Shown: piece after piece, positions 1 to 5,134 of the stretch | Layout: each line of letters begins with the position of its first letter | Position numbering within the stretch: the first letter of the stretch is position 1 | Made by a program: the position numbers and the translations under genes | Assembly (NCBI GenBank): GCA_009845645.1 | Contig: VXZF01000432.1 | Span: 1 to 5,134 of the forward strand | Origin: Gemmatimonadota bacterium | GTDB taxonomy: Bacteria > Latescibacterota > UBA2968 > UBA8231 | Reading direction: 5' to 3' | DNA length: 5,134 bases | Notes under the pieces: model-generated | The model's input: the letters and a program-made list of their open reading frames with translations, nothing else | What the model was told of the DNA's origin: nothing | The model's database searches: none

Positions 1-693
1 GGTTTGGCCGCGGCTGTCCAGGGCATGTCGGGCTGCGGTTTTCTCATCTCCAGCGTCGGCTCCTCGTCCCTCGGAGTGGCTGGGGTGCTGGCCACAGGCA
101 TGACGCTCGCTTGGGCCGGCGATCTGTTGGTGTTTATGATGGCTCCTTGTGCCAATGGCATTCGCATGTTGCACGGCTTGAGCCGCTACAAGCGCCGCAT
201 CCTCGCGATGATCGGGCTGGCCATGGCCATTGGCCTCGTGGGCGGGGTTTGCACGATCCTCGTGCTGAGCTACCACTACGGCGCGAACAACTACCACGGC
301 TCGTGGGCGTGGTTTGCCAAGGAGCCGTTTCGCGTGGCGCAAAACTTTGCGCTCAATCCGACTGGCCCCAATTGGGATGGCTGGCTGTGGAACGGAGTCG
401 GCGCGGCGATTATGGCGCTGTTGATCTGGGCGCGACACCACCTTTTGTGGTGGCCCTTCCACCCGCTGGGCTATTTGGCTAGCGGCACTTGGATCCTCAA
501 CAGCGTCTGGTTCAGTATCTTCCTCGCGTGGCTGGTCAAGGCTCTCGTGCTGAAGTACACTGGGCCGAATGGGTACAAGGCGACGCGGTGGTTTTTTCTT
601 GGCATGGTGCTGGGGCAGTTCGTCGCCGGGGGATTCTGGATGGTCGTCGATGGGTTTACGGGTATGACTGGGAATAGGATCCGGATGTTTTGA
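1..693 (+). CDS. C-terminal part of polytopic membrane protein, DUF6784/DUF6785-like (OPT-transporter-like), 5' end outside window
   Basis: The reading frame is open from the first base and ends at TGA 691-693, giving 230 residues with no start inside the window, so it is the C-terminal part of a longer protein. Several hydrophobic stretches are separated by short polar turns. They lie at about residues 12-32, 36-52, 65-90, 130-148, 160-182 and 196-218, counting from base 1, and fit an integral inner-membrane protein. The end has a WWPFHPLGY motif (His at residue 154), then a Trp-rich WFSIFLAWLVK helix, a basic GYKATR turn and a final FFLGMVLGQFVAGGFW helix. From memory this matches the C-terminal DUF6784 region of DUF6785-family proteins, which occur in Planctomycetota, Latescibacterota and Armatimonadota and resemble oligopeptide-type transporters. 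No substrate is established. Its stop overlaps the next gene's start by 4 bases, so the two are probably co-translated. A generic permease is the alternative; the membrane nature is sure, the family less so. Confidence 0.65.
   Translation, partial: GLAAAVQGMSGCGFLISSVGSSSLGVAGVLATGMTLAWAGDLLVFMMAPCANGIRMLHGLSRYKRRILAMIGLAMAIGLVGGVCTILVLSYHYGANNYHGSWAWFAKEPFRVAQNFALNPTGPNWDGWLWNGVGAAIMALLIWARHHLLWWPFHPLGYLASGTWILNSVWFSIFLAWLVKALVLKYTGPNGYKATRWFFLGMVLGQFVAGGFWMVVDGFTGMTGNRIRMF
676..693 (+). promoter_or_regulatory. Ribosome binding site and TTGA stop/start overlap joining the first two genes
   Basis: AGGA at 676-679 lies 10 bases before the TTG start at 690, and the upstream gene's TGA is at 691-693, so start and stop share TTGA. 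The Shine-Dalgarno is weak and rather distant, and TTG is a poor start codon. Expression of the dehydrogenase-like protein therefore probably depends on ribosomes that have just finished the membrane protein. Coupling is inferred from the layout. Confidence 0.6.
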
Positions 694-3600
694 AAATTAC
701 GCGTTGGATTTTTGCGCTGTTGTTCGTCGCTCTTGGTGGGCAGGTTCTTGCGGGAACTTTTGACGACCAGCGTGTGGCCGTCTTGGTCTTTACCAAAACC
801 GCTGGTTTCCGCCACGATTCCATTCCCGACGGTACTGCCGCTATCCAGACCTTGGGGCGGGAAAATGGTTTTGCCGTCGAGGCTACTGAGGACGCGGGGC
901 GTTTTACCGACGAGGGCTTGGCAGCGTATCGGGCGGTGATTTTTCTCAATACGACCGGCGATGTACTGGCCGCGGACCAAGAGCGGGCCTTTGAGCGCTA
1001 CATTCGCGGCGGCGGTGGTTTTGTGGGCATCCACTCCGCGGCCGATACCGAGTACGACTGGGCTTGGTACGGCGATTTGGTGGGAGCCTATTTCGACAGC
1101 CATCCGGCCATTCAACAGGGCGAGATCCAAGTGGCCGACCGGGTTCATCCGGCCACCAGCCATTTGTCCGCGCGCTGGCAGCGGCGCGACGAGTGGTACA
1201 ACTACCGCCGCAATCCCCGTGGACGAGTCCACGTCTTGGCCACCTTGGATGAGGGCAGTTACAACGGCGGCAATCACGGTTTTGACCACCCCATCGCTTG
1301 GTGTCACGACTACGACGGCGGCCGCTCTTGGTACACTGGCGGAGGCCACACCCGCGAAAGCTACGGCGAGCCCTTGTTTATGCAGCATATCCTCGGCGGC
1401 ATCGAGTACGCCACTGGAGTGACTGCGGCCGATTGCGGGGCCACGTTGGATACCAATTTTGCAAAGGTCGTCCTCGACAGCGAGGCTGAAAATCCCATCG
1501 ACTTGGCCGTGGCTCCCGACGGGCGCGTGTTCTTCATCGAGCGCAAGGGAGAGCTGAATGTATATCGGCCCGATCTAGGATTGACTCGCTTGGCCGGACA
1601 GTTAGCGGTTTCGACCGACTTTGAAGACGGCCTGCTGGGCATCGCCCTAGATCCAGATTTTGTTCGCAACAATTGGCTTTATCTGTTTTACTCGCCGCAC
1701 GGCGAAGAAGCCAAGCAGCATGTATCACGTTTTGAATTAGCGGGCGATGAACTGGTTTTGGATTCCGAAGTCGTATTGCTGGAGATTCCCACCCAGCGGC
1801 GCGCGTGCTGCCACTCGGGCGGGGCGCTGGCGTTTGGCCCGGATGGTAACCTGTATATCGGCGTTGGCGATAATACCAATCCCTTTGATTCGGATGGATT
1901 CAGTCCGTTGGACGAGCGGCCGGACCGGAGCGATTGGGATGCCCAGCGCACGGCGGCTAACAGCGCCGATCTGCGCGGCAAAATCCTGCGCATCAAGCCT
2001 CAAGATGATGGTAGCTACAGTATTCCCCCGGGGAATTTGTTCGCCGAGGTGGAAGAAGGCCGGCCCGAGATTTACGTCATGGGCGTGCGCAATCCTTTCC
2101 GGTTGTCGATCGACCGTAAAAGCGGCTGGCTCTACTGGGGCGATGTGGGTCCCGACGCCCGCCAAGCTGACCCCCAGCGGGGGCCGATTGGTCTGGACGA
2201 GTGGAATCAGGCGCGGGTAGCGGGCAATTTTGGTTGGCCCTACTGCATTGGCGACAACCAACCCTACGTTGACTACGATTTTGCCACCGGACGTTCCGGT
2301 ATGCCCTTTGATTGCGGGGCACCGAGGAACCTGTCGCCCAATAACACGGGCCTGCAATCGCTGCCTCCGGCGCAGGCGGCGTGGGTTTGGTATCCGTATG
2401 GCACCTCGTCCGCGTTTTCCGAAATCACCGCTGATAGCGGCCGCACGGCGCTGGCTGGTCCGGTGTACTACTACGATGATAAAGCAGGCGACAAGAAGCT
2501 GCCCGCGTATTACGACGGCACGCTCTTTATGTACGAGTGGGCTAGCAATTGGATTAAAGAGGTCAAGCTGGACGAGGACGGGCACATCCTCAAGATCAAT
2601 CCCTTTTTGGATGGTATGGAATTCATCCGGCCCATCTCCATGGAGTTTGGCCCTGACGGCTCGCTGTACGTGTTGGAATGGGGCAGCGGCTTCTGGGGCG
2701 ACAACGACGACGCCCGCGTGGTGCGGATTGACTACGTGCGGGGTACGCGGGCACCGGTGCCCCGCATTGAAGCTGCGCCCACCAATGGTGCTGCGCCGTT
2801 GGAAGTGCATTTCTCGGGACGCGATTCCTTTGATCCCGATCCAGGGTCGGTGCTGGACTTTGCTTGGGATTTTACTGGCGATGGCGAGATTGACGCGACG
2901 GGGTTAGAGGTCGTCTTCACCTACGAGGTAAGCGGCGACTATGTTGCTCAGCTAACGGTCTCTGATGCCGAAGGCAATCAAGGCGTGGCGCAAGTGCCTA
3001 TATCGGTCGGCAATACCGTTCCCGAGGTGGAGATCGTGCGGCCCCCGGATGGCGGGTTTTTTAGCTGGGGAGAAGTCGTCGATTTTGAAGTCCGGGCCTT
3101 TGACGAGGAGGACGGGACCGCCGACTGTGCTCGGGTGGTATTACAGGCTTTTATCGGCCACGACGAGCACAGTCATCCCCTTGAGGAATACGGCGCTTGC
3201 AGCGGTAGTTTTCAGACTGAGGCAGGACACGGCGGCGACGGCGACGATTTGTTTTATACGATCGAAGCGCGCTATACAGACTTGGGCAGGGAGTCGGTGG
3301 CTTCTTTGACTGGTAGGGCGGGCCACATTCTGCAACCCAAGCGCAAGCAAGCCGAGCACTATACGCGCCAGAGTGGAGTGCTATTAGAAACGACTGGAGA
3401 CGAGGCCGGCGGACAGAATATCGGCTTTATTGCCCACGGCGACTGGATTTCCTTTGCGCCCATGAACTTAGAGGGCATTGAGTCGCTCAATTATCGGGTG
3501 GCTTCGGCCGGGCTGGGGGGACGCATTGAAGTGCGCGTTGATTCGCTGAAGGGGCCGCCGATTAGCACGGTGCGCGTGGGCAGTACGGGCGACTGGCAAG

Positions 3601-4052
3601 TTTACACGGACCTAGCGGCACCTATTGCGGACCCGGGCGGCACTCACGAGTTGTTTTTCGTCTTTATACGCAATCCGGGTGACGACGGCTTGTTCAATAT
3701 CAATTGGATTGATTTCCAAGGACCGGGGGTGTCCCGTCCTCTGGCCACCGCAGTGGAGGCTGAGTCGAGTTCACAAGGGGCGCTGCCCGGTCAGGCCGTT
3801 ATGTACCCGCCCTATCCCAATCCCTTTAACCCGACGGTCCAGATTCGCTTTGTGCTTCCCGGACGCATGGCAGTGCGGTTGGAGGTTTTCGATATCTTAG
3901 GGCAGCGGGTGGACGTCGTGGTCAACGAGACGCTGGACGCCGGAAGCCACGCGGTGCGGTTTGATAGAGCCGATTTGGCGAGCGGGGTCTATCTCGCGCG
4001 TTTGGCTACGTTGGGTGGGGTCTTGGTGCGGCGAATGGTGTTGTTGCGCTAG
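690..4052 (+). CDS. Secreted ThuA / PQQ-dependent sugar dehydrogenase-like / PKD / CBM6-like protein with C-terminal sorting domain
   Basis: 1120 residues. Residues 1-21 are a Sec signal peptide (MKITRW, hydrophobic core, VLA before Gly22). Residues 28-242 are a ThuA domain (glutamine-amidotransferase-like fold) with GFRHDSI at 39-45, HSAADT from His115 and GGGHTRESYG around His220. Residues 257-682 are a PQQ-dependent glucose/sorbosone dehydrogenase-type beta-propeller: EDGLLGIALDPDF, CCHSGG with His375 (the likely equivalent of the catalytic-base His), FGPDGNLYIGVGDN, RGKILRI, RNPFRLSID from Arg467 and GNFGWPYC near Asn513. Residues 689-775 are a PKD domain (WDFTGDGEID, TYEVSGDY), 776-884 another Ig-like region, and 886-1013 a CBM6-like domain from QAEHYT to NWIDFQG. 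A linker leads to a FlgD-like/T9SS type A domain (1035-1120) with YPNPFNP at 1042-1048. It probably binds and oxidises sugars outside the cell; the substrate is unknown. No CXXCH haem motif is present. The TTG start is chosen because it opens the signal peptide and the next ATG is codon 231. Confidence 0.9.
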   Translation: MKITRWIFALLFVALGGQVLAGTFDDQRVAVLVFTKTAGFRHDSIPDGTAAIQTLGRENGFAVEATEDAGRFTDEGLAAYRAVIFLNTTGDVLAADQERAFERYIRGGGGFVGIHSAADTEYDWAWYGDLVGAYFDSHPAIQQGEIQVADRVHPATSHLSARWQRRDEWYNYRRNPRGRVHVLATLDEGSYNGGNHGFDHPIAWCHDYDGGRSWYTGGGHTRESYGEPLFMQHILGGIEYATGVTAADCGATLDTNFAKVVLDSEAENPIDLAVAPDGRVFFIERKGELNVYRPDLGLTRLAGQLAVSTDFEDGLLGIALDPDFVRNNWLYLFYSPHGEEAKQHVSRFELAGDELVLDSEVVLLEIPTQRRACCHSGGALAFGPDGNLYIGVGDNTNPFDSDGFSPLDERPDRSDWDAQRTAANSADLRGKILRIKPQDDGSYSIPPGNLFAEVEEGRPEIYVMGVRNPFRLSIDRKSGWLYWGDVGPDARQADPQRGPIGLDEWNQARVAGNFGWPYCIGDNQPYVDYDFATGRSGMPFDCGAPRNLSPNNTGLQSLPPAQAAWVWYPYGTSSAFSEITADSGRTALAGPVYYYDDKAGDKKLPAYYDGTLFMYEWASNWIKEVKLDEDGHILKINPFLDGMEFIRPISMEFGPDGSLYVLEWGSGFWGDNDDARVVRIDYVRGTRAPVPRIEAAPTNGAAPLEVHFSGRDSFDPDPGSVLDFAWDFTGDGEIDATGLEVVFTYEVSGDYVAQLTVSDAEGNQGVAQVPISVGNTVPEVEIVRPPDGGFFSWGEVVDFEVRAFDEEDGTADCARVVLQAFIGHDEHSHPLEEYGACSGSFQTEAGHGGDGDDLFYTIEARYTDLGRESVASLTGRAGHILQPKRKQAEHYTRQSGVLLETTGDEAGGQNIGFIAHGDWISFAPMNLEGIESLNYRVASAGLGGRIEVRVDSLKGPPISTVRVGSTGDWQVYTDLAAPIADPGGTHELFFVFIRNPGDDGLFNINWIDFQGPGVSRPLATAVEAESSSQGALPGQAVMYPPYPNPFNPTVQIRFVLPGRMAVRLEVFDILGQRVDVVVNETLDAGSHAVRFDRADLASGVYLARLATLGGVLVRRMVLLR

Positions 4053-4061
4053 CTCATATCT

Positions 4062-4092
4062 TTGCGGCGAACCGTGGAGTCGCGTCTCGCAA
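4062..4092 (+). other. Possible imperfect stem-loop after the large gene
   Basis: TTGCGGCGA (4062-4070) can pair with TCGC (4080-4083) and CGCAA (4088-4092), with a 9-base loop and a 4-base bulge (4084-4087). It begins 10 bases after the stop of the large gene, where a transcript end would be expected. No T-run follows, so it is not a canonical intrinsic terminator; it might be a 3'-end stabilising hairpin or chance. Confidence 0.3.
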
Positions 4093-4105
4093 TACAAGTA
4101 ATCCC

Positions 4106-4133
4106 TTGACAACAAAATGATTTTGCGTAATAT
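4106..4133 (+). promoter_or_regulatory. Sigma70-type promoter of the toxin-antitoxin operon
   Basis: A consensus -35 box TTGACA (4106-4111) is separated by 16 bases from a near-consensus -10 box TAATAT (4128-4133). Transcription should start near 4140, leaving a leader of about 40 bases before the antitoxin ATG at 4180. The -10 box coincides with the left end of the operator palindrome, so a bound repressor would block RNA polymerase. Consensus quality and position make this the best-supported promoter in the window. Confidence 0.8.
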
Positions 4134-4162
4134 GACCATAGTCATAACTGTGGTCATATTAC
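4127..4162 (+). promoter_or_regulatory. Palindromic operator, probable autoregulatory site of the antitoxin-toxin complex
   Basis: A 36-base inverted repeat is centred between 4144 and 4145, with 16 of 18 positions complementary. The outer arms TAATATGACCA (4128-4138) and TGGTCATATTA (4151-4161) are perfect 11-base complements. The core holds a further GTCAT (4141-4145), so the pentamer occurs once as ATGAC (4132-4136) and twice as GTCAT (4141-4145, 4153-4157). Phd/YefM antitoxins are known to bind such palindromes as dimers and repress their own operon, with repression tuned by the toxin. Binding here is inferred from position and symmetry. Confidence 0.75.
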
Positions 4163-4165
4163 ATC

Positions 4166-4182
4166 AAAAAGGAGAAAAAATG
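4166..4182 (+). promoter_or_regulatory. Ribosome binding site that fixes the antitoxin start
   Basis: The purine-rich AAAAAGGAG (4166-4174) sits 5 bases before ATG 4180-4182. It decides between this ATG and the in-frame ATG at 4117, which lies upstream of the -10 box and would not be on the transcript. Confidence 0.8.
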
Positions 4183-4413
4183 CCTTCTATTTCAAAAAGT
4201 AAATTGAAAGCCAATATGCTTCGCATCTTTCGCGATATTGAAGAAACCGGCGAAGAATGGATCGTCACAGATCACAATCGCCCTGTTTTGCGCATTCAGC
4301 CGATTGCGCAAAAAAAGACTGTGGAAGAGGTGTTCGGAGCGATTCAGGGCAAGGTTGTCTATCGCGAAGACATCAATACGCCGACCACTGACGAATGGGG
4401 AGCGCTGGCGTGA
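4180..4413 (+). CDS. Type II toxin-antitoxin antitoxin, Phd/YefM family
   Basis: 77 residues, a normal size for the family. The N-terminal half (ISKSKLKANMLRIF, EETGEEWIVTDHNRPVLRI, about residues 4-40) is the Phd/YefM fold, which dimerises and binds DNA; the TDHNRPVLRI strand is the most recognisable element. The C-terminal third ends in PTTDEWGALA, an acidic, Trp-containing tail of the type that wraps around and blocks a PIN toxin in this family. It should neutralise the downstream VapC-like toxin in the cytoplasm and, with it, repress the operon through the palindrome just upstream. Its stop (4411-4413) overlaps the toxin GTG by 4 bases, which couples their translation with the antitoxin made first. 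Codon and base use are more AT-rich than in the flanking secreted-protein genes. The family call is firm; the specific partner is inferred from adjacency. Confidence 0.88.
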   Translation: MPSISKSKLKANMLRIFRDIEETGEEWIVTDHNRPVLRIQPIAQKKTVEEVFGAIQGKVVYREDINTPTTDEWGALA

Positions 4414-4790
4414 TCGTCTTGGATACTTCGGCCCTCGTATTCTGGACGCTAAACCGAGATCGGCTATCGCGAACCGCAGCACAAGCGATCTCGGACGCCG
4501 ACCGCATTGCTCTTAGTTCGATCTCTATCTGGGAAATTGGCATTAAGGTAAAAAAAGAACAGCTCTCCATACCGATTTCCATCCAGGAATTCACTGATAA
4601 ACTAGAACAAATCGACCGTCTCGATATTCTCCCGGTAGATGTCCAGACTTGGATCAAAAATCTCGAACTCGACTGGGATCATCGCGACCCTGCTGACCGC
4701 ACCATTGTCGCTTTGGCCAGTCTGCATGCCTGCCCGCTCGTCACCTCGGATTCCGCTATCCGCGCATTTTACTCACAGGCTATTTGGTAA
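4410..4790 (+). CDS. VapC-like PIN-domain ribonuclease toxin
   Basis: 126 residues from GTG 4410, close to the usual VapC length. The PIN-domain acidic residues are all visible: Asp5 in VLDTSAL, Glu42 in SSISIWEIGIK, Asp93 and Asp96 in HRDPADR, and Asp114 in LVTSDSAI. They form the Mg2+ site of an endoribonuclease; known VapC toxins cut tRNA or rRNA and stop translation, but the target here cannot be read from sequence. The WEI and HRDPADR motifs match the VapC subgroup usually paired with Phd/YefM antitoxins, as here. GTG 4410 is preferred over ATG 4395 because GGGGAG (4397-4402) lies 7 bases before it, the start sits at the expected place before the VLDTS strand, and a GTGA overlap with the antitoxin stop results. 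All key residues are intact, so the toxin is probably active. Confidence 0.88.
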   Translation: MIVLDTSALVFWTLNRDRLSRTAAQAISDADRIALSSISIWEIGIKVKKEQLSIPISIQEFTDKLEQIDRLDILPVDVQTWIKNLELDWDHRDPADRTIVALASLHACPLVTSDSAIRAFYSQAIW

Positions 4791-4803
4791 TTCAACTTTT
4801 GAC

Positions 4804-4834
4804 CTTGGCAGATGCAGTAATTCGCCAAGTTTTT
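4804..4834 (+). terminator. Probable intrinsic terminator of the toxin-antitoxin operon
   Basis: CTTGGC (4804-4809) and GCCAAG (4824-4829) form a perfect 6-base-pair stem, immediately followed by TTTTT (4830-4834). A few inner pairs (GAT 4811-4813 with ATT 4820-4822, one a G-U) may shorten the 14-base loop. It begins 13 bases after the toxin stop. The stem is short, so termination may be partial. It ends only 3 bases before the Shine-Dalgarno of the next gene. Confidence 0.55.
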
Positions 4835-4837
4835 CGC

Positions 4838-4851
4838 GGAGAATTTCCATG
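4838..4851 (+). promoter_or_regulatory. Ribosome binding site that fixes the start of the FG-GAP gene
   Basis: GGAGAA (4838-4843) is 5 bases before ATG 4849-4851. It selects this ATG, which opens a signal peptide, over in-frame starts further upstream that would lie inside the toxin gene. Confidence 0.7.
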
Positions 4852-5115
4852 AAATACGCGGCCATCCTGTTGTCGGTTCTGTGCTGTCTGGCCATTCCGG
4901 TTTCGGCCCAAATAGTCCACGTGTGGGATCTGGCCGATACTGCTCAGACGGGCCAGTTCACAGTGTACAATCCCGATGTCAACGATGCCGAATTTGGTAC
5001 TCCTATTACTGCTGGCGATATAGATGGCGACGGGCGCGACGATTTGGTGATTTCGGCGATGGCCGGCGATGGCCCTGCCAATGATCGCTCCAATACCGGC
5101 GAAGGGGCCAGTTGA
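4849..5115 (+). CDS. Exported FG-GAP/VCBS-repeat protein, apparently cut short (possible frameshift)
   Basis: 88 codons followed by TGA-TAA. Residues 1-20 are a clear Sec signal peptide (MKYAAILL, hydrophobic core, VSA before Gln21), so the product is exported. Residues 50-85 look like one FG-GAP (integrin-type beta-propeller) repeat: FGTPITAGDIDGDGRDDLVISAMAG with the calcium-binding Asp57, Asp59, Asp61 and Asp65, then GDGPANDRSNTGE. In FG-GAP proteins NTGE is normally followed by a hydrophobic strand (V-Y-V-I type) and further repeats, yet here the frame reads GAS and stops. A single repeat cannot form a propeller, so the gene is probably longer with an indel near GGGG (5104-5107), or it is a decayed remnant. 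Only 19 bases remain after the stop, so the continuation cannot be seen. Similarity in style to the large secreted protein upstream suggests a host gene, not part of the toxin module. Confidence 0.65.
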   Translation: MKYAAILLSVLCCLAIPVSAQIVHVWDLADTAQTGQFTVYNPDVNDAEFGTPITAGDIDGDGRDDLVISAMAGDGPANDRSNTGEGAS

Positions 5116-5134
5116 TAAGAAACCTTACCGTCGG

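Noticed and set aside
471..1388. 305-codon open frame on the - strand
   Set aside because: It is antisense to the well-supported membrane-protein and ThuA coding sequences and has no recognisable domain; it is a shadow of codon bias in GC-rich DNA.
1737..2810. 357-codon open frame on the - strand
   Set aside because: It is fully antisense to the dehydrogenase domain, with a low-complexity, Arg/Pro/Val-rich translation and no motif.
4127..4162. Palindrome read as a terminator of the large gene
   Set aside because: It overlaps a consensus promoter, is not GC-rich and has no following T-run; an operator explains it better.
4117..4179. In-frame ATG at 4117 as the antitoxin start
   Set aside because: It lies between the -35 and -10 boxes and would place the operator palindrome inside the coding region; ATG 4180 has a strong Shine-Dalgarno and gives the normal family length.
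4395..4409. ATG 4395 as the toxin start
   Set aside because: It would add five residues before the conserved VLDTS strand and lacks a good ribosome binding site; GTG 4410 has GGGGAG 7 bases upstream and a GTGA overlap.
1..5134. CRISPR arrays, tRNA or rRNA genes, insertion sequences
   Set aside because: No regularly spaced direct repeats, no tRNA-like cloverleaf, no rRNA signature and no transposase motif were found on either strand by eye.

Overview
The window looks like a piece of a moderately GC-rich bacterial chromosome or metagenomic contig. Two signs point to the FCB group and neighbouring candidate phyla (Latescibacterota, Ignavibacteria/KSB1 or similar). One is a large secreted enzyme ending in a YPNPFNP-type FlgD-like/type IX secretion sorting domain. 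The other is a second secreted protein with an FG-GAP type repeat. This placement is inferred from domain style, not from a marker gene. No rRNA, tRNA, CRISPR array or insertion sequence was seen.

Layout, all on the + strand. Positions 1-693 hold the C-terminal part of a polytopic membrane protein that resembles the DUF6784/DUF6785 (OPT-transporter-like) family. Its stop codon overlaps the TTG start of the next gene in a TTGA junction. Positions 690-4052 encode a 1120-residue exported multidomain protein: signal peptide, ThuA domain, PQQ-dependent sugar dehydrogenase-like beta-propeller, PKD domain, a further Ig-like region, a CBM6-like domain and the C-terminal sorting domain. The two genes probably form the end of a sugar or glycoside uptake and oxidation operon, with the membrane protein at the inner membrane and the enzyme outside it.

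Positions 4053-4179 are intergenic. They contain a possible hairpin, then a strong sigma70-type promoter whose -10 box lies inside a long near-perfect palindrome. This drives a compact type II toxin-antitoxin operon: a Phd/YefM-family antitoxin (4180-4413) and a VapC-like PIN-domain toxin (4410-4790), overlapping by GTGA. The module is visibly more AT-rich than its neighbours and looks like an accessory cassette between host genes. A likely intrinsic terminator (4804-4834) follows the toxin.

Positions 4849-5115 start another exported protein, with a signal peptide followed by one FG-GAP/VCBS-like repeat carrying a DxDxDG calcium-binding loop. It stops at a TGA-TAA pair in mid-repeat, 19 bases before the window ends. 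That suggests a frameshift, a decayed gene or an assembly-edge error, since such proteins normally continue for hundreds of residues.

Nothing here is clearly an undescribed system. The points most worth checking are the membrane protein/ThuA-dehydrogenase pairing, the operator architecture of the toxin-antitoxin promoter, and the interrupted FG-GAP gene.
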